The notes under the pieces are model-generated. The model had not been told where the DNA came from and searched no databases. It was given only the letters and a program-made list of their open reading frames with translations. The position numbers and the translations under genes were made by a program. A stretch of DNA of 64,000 bases from Budorcas taxicolor (lineage: Eukaryota; Chordata; Mammalia; Artiodactyla; Bovidae): the NCBI RefSeq assembly GCF_023091745.1, contig NC_068912.1, positions 62,214,567-62,278,566 on the forward strand, in the 5' to 3' direction. Every line of letters begins with the position of its first letter. Position 1 is the stretch's first letter. Of this stretch, positions 10,296 through 22,440 are shown piece after piece.

Positions 10296-11535
10296 GGTCT
10301 GTGCATATGCTTTTCTAAGCAAATTAAATAGAATCGATTCCTCTTGTCTACATGCCTGCATTTCAGACCACACGACATTATTGTGGTCAAAATAGAATTA
10401 TCCAACCTGGGTAATATTAGAGGAAAAGCAAACCTATTCTAAATAAGTATTACATTATGTTTTGAGTTCAGCAGTTGTGGTTTTTGTGGAGTGAGTGGCG
10501 CAGTAGAATAAAAGAGAGATTCGATATCACACACAAGTTAGTTGTTGTGATGGGCTACAAGGACGAAGGAAAATGAAAGAGATCTTTGAAGGCTGTAAGG
10601 GAAGGTGTTTGGCAGATCAAGCAGGGGAAACACTCTAGACACAGGAGGTAATGGCGAAAAAGGAGTCCAATTAGAAGAAAATTGAGGCGTCTCCAGAATG
10701 AAGGAGAGCAGGAACTGAAGGAAGGGTGAAAAACGGAACTGAGTGGTAAGAAGGTTAGTATGGGAGGAGAGAGAAGAACGGATGAGGGTGCCAAGAATAA
10801 CTAGAATGAATGAAAGAAGTTGAGAGTTGTATTGCTTTGCTCATACCACCTATTCGTATGGTGCTGTTTCCTTGAGTGCATAACTGGAAGTACTGATTCT
10901 CCAATTTCTTATCTTCTTCAAACTTCTTGACAGTTATGAGCACAGTACACACACTATGACTAGTGTTTTTGTTGTTTGAACTTTTGATTCAGCTCAAAAA
11001 TTTGCCAAGAAGTCCTCAACTTTAGAGGAATTCACAATAGTCTGGGAGAGACAGCTTACCTGTTTAACCCGTTCATTTGAGGATCATTTATTGAGCTACT
11101 GTATTTGATTAACTGCCCGAGTCTATTTGAATCTTTGTCATTTAGTCACAAATTCAAGAGTATGCTTGGCTTTGTTTTTTATGTTCGAAGAGACCTGGGT
11201 TTTTGACAAGATCTTAAGATCTGAACAAACATTAAAATTACAAAAGTTAATGATGTGTATAACCAATCCAATTCAGAAATTATGGTCACGGATGTGTGGA
11301 TACTATTCATGAAAATTTCTACTTAAAAAAATATATATATTAATGAAGAGAAACTTAGCCTCAACTTCCCTTTGCTTCTCCAGGACATACAATTAGCGAT
11401 CCAATCCTGTGAATCTCATTCCCACTCATCTGTCTTCCACCTAATATCTAAACCACTTTAACCTTTCAAGACTGAAGTTCTCTCCTCTGCCACCTTTTAC
11501 CACTGGAATAAGAACTACACACAAGGCTCTACGAA
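10296..11535. other. Intergenic, nothing recognised
   Basis: No gene is seen. About 10500-10800 is purine-rich on the plus strand, and 11327-11341 is an (AT)n run. Confidence 0.45.
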
Positions 11536-11725
11536 CACCTGTGGTTAGTCATTCCTCACCTCAGAAACATACAAAGTCCTTCCTAAAATAAAATACAAAC
11601 TTTTCTTACAGCGTCCTAAATCCCCCACAATTTGTCTTCAGAATATTTTCCAACAGCATCATCCCCCTCTTCTATTCACATTCCACATTGCTTATAATCT
11701 TCCTGTGCCTTAGTTTCTACATCTT
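11536..11725. repeat. L2 LINE relic (probable)
   Basis: The string CCTAAAATAAAATACAAAC followed by CTTACAGCGTCCTAAATCC and a C/T-rich segment resembles the L2 3' region. Divergence is high and orientation is not assigned. Confidence 0.45.
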
Positions 11726-11845
11726 TGTACTGGATAATAATGGTGTCTCCCTTACAGCAATACGAAGGAGTAAATAAGTGTCCAGCACATAATTATCCTT
11801 ATCTGCAATAAAGCTCTAAATGTTTTTATTTGTAATACTAATGTG

Positions 11846-12062
11846 GGGGCTTCCCAGGTGGCACAGTGGTAAAGAATCTGTGTGCCAGTGCAGGAGACAC
11901 AGGAGATGGGAGTTTGATCCCTGGGCCAGGAAGATCCCTTGGTGGAGGAACTGGCAACCCATTCAGTATTCTTGCTGGGAAATGCTATGGACAGAGGAGC
12001 CTGGAGGGTTACAGTCCCTAGTGTCACAAAGAGTGGGACATGACTGAACGACTGAGGATGCA
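11846..12062 (+). repeat. Bov-tA SINE
   Basis: The head GGGGCTTCCCAGGTGGCACA, the middle GTTTGATCCCTGGGCCAGGA and the end GTGGGACATGACTGAACGAC are present at full length. Confidence 0.93.
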
Positions 12063-12221
12063 CAAACTGCGATATAAGCTCAACTTTGAACATTTGAATG
12101 TAAGAGTATATATTTCCCAATTCTCAATTATATGTTCTGCTAATATAATGAGTTTTATTTGCTGAGATGTCCCCCATGATCAGGCCCTGGGTTAGGCACT
12201 GTCACATTGTTATTTCATTTA

Positions 12222-12756
12222 ATCTTTGGAAGAAAAGTTATGACCAACCTAGATAGCATATTCAAAAGCAGAGACATTACTTTGCCAACTAAGGTCCATC
12301 TAGTCAAGGCTATGGTTTTTCCAGTAGTCATGTATGGATGTGAGAGTTGGACTGTGAAGAAGGCTGAGTGCCGAAGAATTGATGCTTTTGAACTGTGGTG
12401 TTGGAGAAGACTCTTGAGAGTCCCTTGGCCTGCAAGGAAATCCAACCAGTCCATTCTGAAGGAGATCAACCCTGAGATTTCTTTGGAAGGAATGATGCTA
12501 AAGCTGAAACTCCAGTACTTTGGCCACCTCATGCGAAGAGCTGACTCACTGGAAAAGACTTTGAGGCTGGGTGGGATTGGGGGCAGGAGGAGAAGGGGAC
12601 GACAGAGGATGAGATGGCTGGATGACATCACTGACTCAATGGACGCGAGTCTGAGTGAATTCCGGGAGTTGGTGATGGACAGGGAGGCCTGGCGTGCTGT
12701 GAGTCATGGGGTGACAAAGAGTCGGACATGACTGAGCGACTGAACTGAACTGAATT
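12222..12756 (+). mobile_element. BovB 3' fragment with an uninterrupted 174-aa reverse transcriptase C-terminal frame
   Basis: A 5'-truncated BovB running to the CTGAACTGAACTGAA tail. The frame 12207-12731 is open throughout, with the landmarks CESWTVKKAECRRIDAFELW, RRGRQRMRWLDDIT and REAWRAVSHGVTKSRT, and stops at the natural BovB end. The first few codons are flanking DNA. It lacks the endonuclease and the polymerase active site, so it is not a functional enzyme. The open frame suggests a fairly recent insertion. Confidence 0.93.
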
Positions 12757-12941
12757 TATATGATCATACATAAGAGCCTTGAGAGAAAACTTAATTTTCA
12801 TACCCCAGAGAGTTCTTTTCATGGAGAGAATAATTTGCTCCATTGCTTGATCTTGTAACAAATCAAGTCCCAGGTGCAAGTGGACTCTGTAACATGACAG
12901 GACCATTTCAGCATAGAGCATGAGAGCTAGTTTTATCAAGC

Positions 12942-13118
12942 TGCTGCTGATGCTGCTAAGCCGCTTCAGTTGTGTTCAACTCTGTGTGACCCCATAGACA
13001 GCAGCCCACCAGGCTACCCCATCCCTGGGATTCTCCAGGCAAGAACACTGGAGTGGTTGCCATTTCCTTCTCCAATGCATGAAAGTGAAAAGTAAACGTG
13101 AAGTCGCTCAGTCGTGTC
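12942..13118 (-). repeat. BOV-A2 SINE, partial dimer
   Basis: The GCTGCTGCTGATGCTGCTAA start, CGCTTCAGTTGTGTTCAACT, and ATGCATGAAAGTGAAAAGT linker are BOV-A2. The second monomer is cut after AGTCGCTCAGTCGTGTC. Confidence 0.9.
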
Positions 13119-13880
13119 TGCATTGATCACTGAGGAAGGCTTTCCTATCTTTCCTTGTTATTCTTTGGACCTCTGAATTCAAATGGGTATATCTTTTCTT
13201 TTCTCCTTTGCCTTTTGCATCTCTTCTTTTCTCAGCTATAAGTGATCTCAGCTGCTACATAACCATGCAAAGTCATTGTTTACAGGTTTGAGGTAAGAGG
13301 GTGTGAAAACGTGGGGCAAGAGGGTCTGACTGATGCCATCTTGGCTATGTGCTATTTCCCATACTCTTGTAAGATCTTTCTATATCTGAACCTCTTTATC
13401 TACATTTTTAAACTTAAAAAGTCCTAATTTTTATACTTAACTCTTTTATGTTCAGGCTTTTGTTTTGTTTGTTTTGTGCATGTCACCCCAGATGAGATGC
13501 TATCCATTTCTCCCCTAAAGGTAAAAATATTTCCTACAATTTTTTGATTTTTTTTTTAACACATTAAAGTACTATATAGACCAAGAGTCTGCTTTAGGAA
13601 AAACTCTTTCAATTGGCCTCTGAGTCTATTTTATATCATTTGTAGATAGGTTAGGTAAAAGTTTAATTAAATAATTGATTTTTTATAATAAATGGGGAAT
13701 TAAACATGGAACAACAGTCCAGAGAACTTTTGAAAATTATGGTAAAATAACATGACATATATTTTATCATTCACCATTTTGAATTATACAGTTCGGTGGC
13801 ATTAAGTAGATTCACATTGCTGAACAATCATTACCACCATCCATCTCCAGAACTTTTCTCATCTTCCAAAACTGAAAATA
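13119..13880. other. Intergenic, nothing firm
   Basis: About 13745-13865 (TTTATCATTCACCATTTTGA, TACAGTTCGGTGGCATTAAG) may be another old L1 3' relic. The rest is unassigned. Confidence 0.4.
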
Positions 13881-13881
13881 A

Positions 13882-14225
13882 GGGGCTTCCTTGGTAGCTC
13901 AGTGGTAAAGAATCCATCTGTCAATGCACCAGACATGGGGTCTATCCCTGGGTCAAGAAGATCTCACATGAAGTGGAGCAACTAAGTTCATGGGCTATAA
14001 CTGTTAGCCTGTGCTCTAGAGCCAGGGAGCCACAATTATTGAGCCCATGTGCCACAACTACTTAAGCCTGTGCACCCTAGAGCCCATTCTCTGCAACAAA
14101 TGTGGGGGATGCAATGAGAAGCCCATGTAGCACAACTGGAGAGTAGCCCCCTCTTGCCACAACTAGAGAAAAGCCTGATCAGCAACAAAGACCCAGCACA
14201 GCCAAAATAAAAAAAAGTTTTTTTT
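13882..14225 (+). repeat. CHR-type tRNA SINE
   Basis: The head GGGGCTTCCTTGGTAGCTCA is followed by the repetitive block of GAGCCACAATTATTGAGCC and GTGCCACAACTACTTAAGCC units. It ends GACCCAGCACAGCCAAAAT with an A-rich tail. This is an older cetartiodactyl family than Bov-tA. Confidence 0.88.
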
Positions 14226-14512
14226 AACCTGAAAATAAGAGATAAGCCTTTTTTTTTTTTTGCTTGCTTTTCCTTTAATATTTTATCATAGTGTGACATT
14301 ATTCTTCTCATATGCTCACTGGCATGTATGACTGCTAACCACTATCATTTGCCTTTCTAGAAGCCATTTCTTGAGCTCCTCAGTTGGTGGACAGGTTGAT
14401 ACAAATAATTCCTAGCCCAGATCCCAATGATTACATGTATTCTTGAGAAACAACTCTGCTGACTGAGGCAAGATTAGGCAATACCAGGACTTTTGTTGTT
14501 TCAGCTTGGTGC
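14226..14512. other. Intergenic, nothing recognised
   Basis: Short unassigned spacer. A T-rich run lies at 14249-14261. Confidence 0.5.
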
Positions 14513-14700
14513 ATGCATGCCTGGTAAGTCACTTCAGTTGTGTTCAACTCTGTGACTCCATGGACTGTAGCCCACCAGGCTTCTCTGTCCATGGGATTCT
14601 CCAGGCAAGAATATTGGAGTGGGTTGCCATGCCCTCCTCCAGGAGATCTTCCTGATTCATGGATCGAACCCATGTCTCTTACATCTCCCACCACCTAGGA
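14513..14700 (-). repeat. Bov-tA SINE
   Basis: Reverse orientation: GTAAGTCACTTCAGTTGTGT, GACTGTAGCCCACCAGGCTT, then the CTCCAGGAGATCTTCCTGAT block. It ends close to the tRNA-like head. Confidence 0.9.
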
Positions 14701-14967
14701 GGCCAGTGTGATTCATGAAAAATAACTTCTTCCAGGATGTACTGATATGGTTCTTCCTGACTCTGGCTATAAAAGTGCATGATTTATGTACATATGCATT
14801 GTACCTCCCAGAATGCAATGTACTGGTCATTTTAATATTCTCTTTGCTATTTGCTTTCTTTGATGGATTTGGAAAGAGAAACAATTGTGCACTTAGTTCT
14901 CAAGCCACATCCAAAAGCAATGCCCAAACAGTATACGATAAGCTGTTCTAAGTGGTTCTGAGTGGTT

Positions 14968-15250
14968 TCAGTTCAGTTCAGTTCATTCACTCAGTCATGT
15001 CCAACTCTTTGTGACCCTAGGAATCGCAGCATGCCAGGCCTTCCTGTCCATCACCAACTCCCGGAGTTCACTCAAACTCACGTCCATCGAGTTGGTGATG
15101 CCATCCAGTCATCTCATCCTCTGTCGTCCCCTTTTCCTCCTCCCCCCAATCCCTCCCAGTATCAGAGTCTTTTCCAATGAGTCAACTCTTCACATGAGGT
15201 GGCCAAAGTACTGGAGTTTCAGCTTTAGCATCATTCCTTCCAAAGAACAC
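14968..15250 (-). mobile_element. BovB 3' end, reverse orientation
   Basis: It starts with the reversed tail TTCAGTTCAGTTCAGTTCA and continues through CGGAGTTCACTCAAACTCAC and the TCCCTCCCAGTATCAGAGTC block, ending near CATTCCTTCCAAAGAACAC. It is 5'-truncated and degraded. Confidence 0.92.
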
Positions 15251-15677
15251 GGATGCATAGTTAAGGAGTATCAACTTTTCATTATTGTTTTATATACTCA
15301 CACCCATTCTAAAATAATTTCAGACTTTAGATTTCCCAATAAAACCTTGAGGTGCAAACCTACATTAAGAGCAAACTTGCAGGCATACATTCTGGCATAC
15401 GTTCTAAGGAGAGGTCCCTGGGCATTGCCTCTGATGCCTGTCCTCAGTGTACCATGACAACTGAATGGCCCAGGTTCAGTACTAGCCCTTGTTTTAAGCA
15501 TTCAGCTTGGATGAGTTTATCTCTATAGATTCTTTCTCTTAGTTTTTTGCTTTACTTTCTGGCTAGCTCATTCATGTATTTTAAATATTTTGTTTAATGT
15601 TTTGAACTATGTTCAGTGAGGGAACCTCTTAGGATATCTAGACCTCCACTGCCAGAAACCAAAGTTTATTAATATAT
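15251..15677. other. Intergenic, nothing recognised
   Basis: No gene or confident repeat. Confidence 0.5.
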
Positions 15678-15690
15678 ATGTTCCATATAT

Positions 15691-15910
15691 GGGCTTCCTC
15701 AATTTCTCAACTGGTATAGAATCTGCCTGCAATTCAGGAGACACAGGAAACACAGTTCAATCCCTGGATTGGGAAGATCCCTTAGAGGAAGAAATGGCAA
15801 CCCACTCCAGTATTCTTGCCTGAAAAAAAAATTCCATGGACAGAGGGTCCTGGGAGGCTACAGTCCAAAGGGTTGCAAAGAGTTGGACATGACTGAGTGA
15901 ATAAGTACGC
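15691..15910 (+). repeat. Bov-tA SINE with 12/13 duplication
   Basis: A full-length copy, from GGGCTTCCTCAATTTCTCAA to AGAGTTGGACATGACTGAG. The flanks ATGTTCCATATAT (15678-15690) and ATGTTCCTTATAT (15911-15923) differ at one base. Confidence 0.92.
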
Positions 15911-16385
15911 ATGTTCCTTATATACAAATATTTAATGTGTGTTTGGTGTGCATCAAGAACTCTGCTAGAAACTCGGATACCAGGAAGGAAGGGTAGGCAA
16001 GCTACTTGCTCTAATGGAAATTATATTCTATTGGAGTTAAAAATCACAAATAAGAAATACAGATATTAAAGTGTTTAATTTTCACTTATACTGAAACAAA
16101 ATCCCTGGCACAGATAATAGTAGGTTGGAGGGTTCATTAAACTGTAGATCATGGTGTCTGGAAGTCAGAGAACCTTCTGAAGTAGGATGGTGAGCAGGAT
16201 TTAGGGTAGGGAAGCATTCTGGGCTAAGGATGAGACACTGAGTAACTTAATTAGAAACTAGTGGGAGGCAGGCACGGAGCTCACGTCAACAGTTTGTCTG
16301 GGGCGAGTGGGGTCAGATCATGAGACCTTTGAATGTTAACCCTCAAATTTTATTTTGCCGTCACTGAGAAGTAAAGGAAGTGGGC
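15911..16385. other. Intergenic, nothing recognised
   Basis: Old unassigned sequence. About 15940-16260 (TGGTGTGCATCAAGAACTCT, GGAAGCATTCTGGGCTAAGG) could be a degraded LINE but is not firm. Confidence 0.4.
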
Positions 16386-16655
16386 TCTATCCACGTCAGC
16401 TGAAGGTGCAAACAGAGCAATAAATGGACCTCTCTGGAGCAAGAGGGAATTTTTCAGCCTAATGACCTTCTGACTTAACGTGCAGCATCAGCTTTCCCCT
16501 GGGTCTCCTGGTTGCCTGCCCACCCTGTTGACTTTGGATTTTCCAGCCTCCACAACCACATGAGCTAATCCTTAAAATAAATCTCTTCCTATGTATAGTA
16601 TATACACATCCTATTGGTTCTATTTCTCTGGAGAGGCTTGCCTAATACAACAAAT
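16386..16655 (+). repeat. MaLR-type or L1-type relic (probable)
   Basis: The segment with TTTCCAGCCTCCACAACCAC, ATGAGCTAATCCTTAAAATA, CATCCTATTGGTTCTATTTC and GAGAGGCTTGCCTAATACA has the look of an old LTR or L1 terminus common in mammals. The family is uncertain. Confidence 0.45.
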
Positions 16656-18830
16656 ATCAAAGCATTCATTTTAGTTAGAAAAAAAATCTTTCCTTACCTG
16701 GACAGTTTGTTTAGGGAAAAGTATACACTGGTTTTCTGATAGTCAAAAGCTCAACTCTATGATAAAACAGTCATCTCTAAGATTTAGTGGGTGTTAAAAA
16801 TCCTCAAGGATATTCTATGTCATTTCAAACATCTCCTTTCATTTCATGAAAGTCTTCCTTACACAATTCTGTTAAAGCTGGGTCGAGGAACATTTACAGT
16901 GCATCAACTTGTTACTGTTAAATATTCATACTTGTACTGCCAAGCAATATTATATTTTAATACCAATTGCATTTTCAGGAAGAAAAGAGCTTGAACTCAA
17001 TGAAACAGATTGCATTCTTGAAACTTTCAAACTTCCATCAAACTCCTCTCAGCTGTTTTATTTTTCTTCAGCATACATTCTCACTTTTCTGCTCTCATTG
17101 GCACCGTTTGTATATTAGTCGATGTATGTTGAGGCGATGATAATTAAATTTCACTTGAAGTTAAGAGACGGAGTGATTAAATTTGAACTTAAATCTTTCT
17201 GAAATAGGTAGCTCTCTTGTATTTCACAGAGGGAAAATTCTACTTGAATATTGGGAGGAATATAATTATCTTGTTCAAGATACTAGGTCTTTCAAGAAAC
17301 AATACGGTATTATCTTGGGTAGAAAGAGGATAATCAGAAATTCAAAGGAGGTTTTCTGTAGTTATTTTACATTTTCATGAAGAAATTGTACTTCCCTCTT
17401 ACCCAGACATTTGCCACAAAAGATAAGAGAAATACCAAGGAAGGCTCTGCTTGCTTCCCCAAGTGTAAAAGAAAAAAAGGAGAACATGTGATGTCTCTGT
17501 GCGGCAGGTGGAAAGATAAGGAAGCAATCTATGCAGCAAAAGCTGCCCCAGTGATGGCCACGATTTACCTTCTTCAGAAGCTGCAAGCAACAGCAAAGGC
17601 TGACAGCAGAGTTCCCCAGTGGCATTGGGCCCTCTGGGGCTCTAGTCACGTGCAGTTGGGTCAGACTGCAAGGAGAGGAAGATCTACCCAGAATTGGGCC
17701 TGGTAGATAAGGATACCTGGATTGTAAAATTCAGCTTTGCCTATCAGAAATCTAGTTCACCTCCTAAATAGAAGGGCTAGTCAGTTTCCTATTGCACTGG
17801 GACTTTAATTCAGCAATTTCCCGTATCCTACATCCCACATTGATTAAGGAATCTGAATGCTGAAGTCAAAGCTGCATTACAAGCTCAGGCTGTACTTCAG
17901 TACCGGATTGACAATCATCCCTATTCTCGGTGTGAACTGGGAGCAAGCACTAATTAAAATTATAAGCTAGAGAGAACATGCATTGAGAAAAAGAAGCCAT
18001 CCCTAACCAATAATTCCAGGGATAAATCACACTTGATTTGCTAACTTACAGAAGTGTCCAGGAACTATGATCTACAAATGTCTTGAATATGATTCTAATC
18101 AACCTGCTGAACAACAATCAAGGAGGCATATAATTAGAACAGGTTCACCCAACCAGCAGCACATAACTTTGTCTCACCTTGAAACAGTGCATCCTGTCTC
18201 AAAAGTAAGAACTCCCAAATAGAGGCAGTATTCTCCTTTGAAACACACCCAGAAAGACTCCTAGCAATTTGGGGCTTCAGCCCTGTCCTGGTAAAGATTC
18301 ACTGGGCCTCCTGCTCTTTCTGTCCTTTTCTCCTTTCTTTCTGACCCTTATCACATCTGCTACCTGAACGTGGAAAGGATTCTGAACTGAGATGCCCTTT
18401 GTGATGATGCAAATCCCAGGTGGTGCTTTGCAATCAGTAATGACAAAGAGCAGGCAGGAAATTCCTAGAAACTATGAGTCAGTCACATTCTTTCACAAGC
18501 TATTGACACGTCCAACAGTTCTTGGTTGCACATCACTGTAGGCGTAGAAATGGCTGTTCTTGTTGTCCTGGGAGAGCAAGGACAAGAAAAAACAAAGTTT
18601 TGAACACTTACTACTTGTCTTGTCAGACTCTAAGTTTTTATGTGACGGTTCAACATTTACCTCATCAAAGATATTTTTTCTTGATAATTCCAGGTAATTC
18701 TATAGCAAATAGCAGAGAATCCATGACTATGACTTGTTTTATCAAAGGTTTTAATAATTGATGGGTCATTGGATTGCTTTAAGCAAATGACTGATTGAGA
18801 TTAAATATAAGAACTTGCCTTTTCTATTTG
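16656..18830. other. Intergenic stretch of about 2.2 kb, no gene identified
   Basis: A 109-aa frame at 17377-17706 and overlapping reverse frames show no recognisable domain, splice structure or codon signature. I do not call them. No confident repeat is visible either. Confidence 0.45.
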
Positions 18831-18889
18831 TGTCTTACTACCGTGTGGCAGAAGCTGCCGGCTGCAATGGACCACTCAGAAACGTGGCC

Positions 18890-19190
18890 AAGAGGAACTA
18901 CCCCTTGCCCAAGGTGAGGGGCAGTGGCCGAAAGGAGCTACCCCATGACCAAGGTCAGGGGCGGAGGCTGGGAGGAGCTACCCCACGACCGAGGTTGGGG
19001 CGGCGGCTGAGAGGAGCACCCCATGTCCAAGGAGTGGTGGCTGCGTGGGTGCAGCTGGGCCAGAGGAGCTACTCCACATCCAAGGTCAGGAGGGGCGGCC
19101 GTAAGGAGATACCCCTTGTCCAACATAAGGAGCAGCGGCTGCGCTTTGCTGGAGCAGCGGTGAACAGATACCAAATGTCCAAGGTAAGAG
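18890..19190 (+). repeat. BovB 5' region: GC-rich degenerate tandem units
   Basis: Imperfect units built on GAGGAGCTACCCCATG and CCAAGGTCAGGGGCGG recur about every 35-60 bp. Open frames on both strands here (131 and 105 aa) follow from the repeated units and are not genes. Confidence 0.85.
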
Positions 19191-19547
19191 AAACCCAAAT
19201 AAGAATGTAGGTGTTGCGAGAGGCAGCAGATGGCAGACACACAAACCATAATCACAGAAAACTAGCCAATCTAATCACACGGACCACAGCCTTGTCTAAC
19301 TCAATGAAACTAAGCCATGCCCTGTGGGGCCACCCAAGACGGGCAGGTCATGGTGGAGAGGTCTGACAGAATGTGGTCCACTGGAGAAGGGAATGGCAAA
19401 CCACTTCAGTATTCTTGCCTTGAGAACCCCATGAACAGTATGAAAAGGCAAAATGATAGGATACTGAAAGAGGAAATCCCCAGGTCGATAGGTGCCCAGT
19501 ATGCTACTGGAGATGAGTGAAGAAATAACTCCAGAAAGAATGAAGGG

Positions 19548-20390
19548 ATGGAGCCAAAGCAAAAACAATACCCAGTTGTGAATGTGACTGGTGATAGAAG
19601 CAAGGTCCGTTGCTGTAAAGAGCAATATTGCATAGGAACCTGGAATGTCAGGTCCATGAATCAAGGCAAATTGGAAGTGGTCAAACAGGAGATGGCAAGA
19701 GTGAACATCGACATTCTAGAAATCAGCGAACTAAAATGGATTGGAATGGGTGAATTTAACTCAGATGAACATTATATCTACTACTGTGGGCAGGAATCCC
19801 TTAGAAGAAATGGAGTAGCCATCACGGTCAACAAAAGAGTCTGATATGCAGTACTTGGATGAAATCTCAAAAACGACAGAATGATCTCTTCATTTCCAAG
19901 GCAAAACATTCGATATCATAGTAATCCAAGCCTATGCCACAACCAGTAATGCTGAAGAAGCTGAAGTTGAATGGTTCTATGAAGACCTACAAGCCCTTTT
20001 AGAACTAACACCCAAAAAAGATGTCTTTTTCATTATAGGGGACTGGAATGCAAAAGTAGGAAGTCAAGAAACACCTGGAGTAACAGGCAAATTTGGCCTT
20101 GGAGTACAAAATGAAGCAGGGCAAAGGCTAATAGAGTTTTGCCGAGAGAACACACTGGTCATATCAAACACCACCTTCCAACAACACAAGAGAAGACTCT
20201 ACACATGGACATCACCAGATGGTCAACACCAAAATCAGATTGATTATATTCTTTGCAGCCAAAGATGGAGAAGCTCTATACAGTCAGCAAAAACAAGACC
20301 AGGAGCTGACTGTGGCTCAGATCATGAGCTCCTTATTGCCAAATTCAGACTGAAATTGAAGAAAATGGGGAAAACCAACAGACCATCCCG
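19548..20390 (+). pseudogene. BovB endonuclease domain, broken
   Basis: An AP-endonuclease-like domain. It begins near the GTWNVRSMNQGKLEVVKQEM segment, which carries the conserved metal-site Asn of WNVRS. Further landmarks are the SELKW-type segment with the catalytic Glu and, downstream, GDWNAKVGSQ, IDYILCSQRW and SDHELL, whose Asp and His are conserved catalytic residues. The first frame ends with a stop at 19842-19844. The remainder reads in another frame, so no single protein can be made. Confidence 0.88.
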
Positions 20391-22440
20391 GTATGACCTA
20401 AATCAAATCTGTTATGATTATACAGTGGAAATGAGAAGTAGATTTAAGGGACTAGATCGAACAGAGTGCCTGATGAACTATGGATGGAGGTTGGTGACAC
20501 TGTACAGGAGACAGGGATCAAGACCATCCCCTTGGAAACAAAACACAAAAAAGCAAAATGGCTGTCTGGGGAGGCCTTACAAAAGCTGTGAAAAGAAGAG
20601 AAGCCAAAAGCAAAGAAGAAAAGGAAAGATACAAGTATCTGAGTGCAGAGTTCCAAAGATGAGAAAGGAGAGATAAGAAAGCTTTCCTCAGTGATCAATG
20701 CAAAGAAATAGAGGAAAACAACAGAATGGGAAAGACTGGAGATCTCTTCTAGAAAATGAGAGATACCAAGGCAACATTTCATGCAAAGATAGGCTCGATA
20801 AAGGACAGTAATGGTATGGACCTAACAGAAGCAGAAGATATTAAGAAGAGGTGGCAAGAATACACAGAAGAGCCATACAAAAAGGATCTTCACAACCAAG
20901 ATAATCACGATGGTGTGATCACTCATGTAGAGCCAGACATCCTGGAATGTGAAGTCAAGTGGGCCTTAGAAAGCATCACTACAAACAAAGCTAGTGGAGG
21001 TGATGGAATTCCAGTTGAGCTGTTTCAAATCCTGAAAGATGATGCTGTGAAAGTGCTACACTCAATTTGTGAGCAAATTTGGAAAACTCAGCAGTGGCCA
21101 CAGGACTGGAAAAGCTCAGTTTTCATTCCAATCCCAAAAAGGCAATGCCAAAGAATTCTCAAACTACCACACAATTGCACTCATCTCACATGCTAGTAAA
21201 GTAATGCTCAAAATTCTCCAAGCCAGGCTTCAGCAATAAGTGAACCGTGAACTTCCAGATGTTCAAGCTGGTTTTAGAAAAGGCAGAGGAACCAGAGATC
21301 AAATTGCCAACATCCGCTGGATCATGGAAAAAGCAAGAGAGTTCCAGAAAAACATCGATTTGTGCTTTATTGACTATGCCAAAGCCTTTAACTGTGTGGC
21401 TCACAATAAACTGTGGAAGATTCTGAAAGAGATGGGAATACCAGACCACCTGACTTGCCTCTTGAGAAATCTGTATGCAGGTCAGGAAGCAACAGTTAGA
21501 ACTGGACATGGAACAACAGACTGGTTTCAAATAGGAAAGGAGTACGTCAAGGCTATATATTGTCACCTTGCTTATTTAACTTATGTGCAGAGTACATCAC
21601 GAGAAACGCTGGGCTGGGAGAAGCACAAGCTGGAATTAAGATTGCCGGGAGAAATATCAATCACCTCAGATATGCAGATGACACCACCCTTATGGCAGAA
21701 AGTGAAGAGGAACCAAAAAGCCTCTTGATGAAACTGAAAGAGGAGAATGAAAAAATTGGCTTAAAGCTCAACATTCAGAAAACAATGATCATGGCATCCG
21801 GTCTCATCACTTCATGGGAAATAGATGGGAAAACAGTGGAAACAGTGTCAGACTTTATTTTTGGGGGCTCAAAGATCACTGCAGATGGTGACAGCAGCCA
21901 TGAAATTAAAGGATGCTTCCTCCTTGGAAGAAAAGTTATGACCAACCTAGAGAGCATATTAAAAAGCAGAGATTTTTACTTTGCCAACAAAGGTCCATCT
22001 AGTCAAGTCTATGGTTTTTCCAGTGGTCATGTATGGATGTACGAGTTGGACTGTGAAGAAATCTTAGCGCCAAAGAATTGATGCTTTTGAGCTGTGGTGT
22101 TGGAGAAGACTCTTGAGAGTCCCTTGGACTGCAAGGAGATCCAAGCAGTCCATTCTAAAGGAGATCAGTCCTGGGTGTTCATTGGAAGGACTGATGCTAA
22201 AGCTGAAACTCCAATACTTTGACCACCTCATGTGAAGAGTTGACTCATTGGAAAAGACTCTGAGGCTGGGAGGGATTGGAGTTAAGAGGAGAAGCGACGA
22301 CAGAGGATGAGATGGCTGGATGGCATCACCAACTTGATGGATATGAGTATGAGTGAACTTCGGTAGTTGATGATGGACAGGGAGGCTGGGGGTGCTGCAA
22401 TTCTTGGGGTCGCAAAGAGTCGGACACGACTGAGCGACTG
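20391..22440 (+). pseudogene. BovB reverse transcriptase domain, broken
   Basis: Successive frames hold a linker (about 20356-20676), the palm N terminus with KASGGDGIPVELFQILKD (20756-21196), motif A in CFIDYAKAFNCVAHNKLW (21240-21728 frame), and the catalytic YADD in LRYADDTTLMAESEE (21560-22081 frame). The frames change near 21145 and 21530 through single-base losses, and there is a nonsense codon at about 21237. The C-terminal part from 22080 is not in a continuous frame. Confidence 0.9.

Noticed and set aside
17377..17706. 109-aa open frame with a 95-aa frame on the other strand
   Set aside because: No recognisable domain, no start context or splice structure, and frames on both strands over the same stretch. 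Treated as chance.
18890..19190. Regularly spaced repeats that might suggest an array
   Set aside because: The units are degenerate, uneven in length and belong to BovB. They are not a CRISPR-like array, which is not expected in a mammal.
18815..19255. 131-aa and 105-aa frames on opposite strands
   Set aside because: Both come from the GC-rich tandem units of the BovB 5' region, which stay open by composition.
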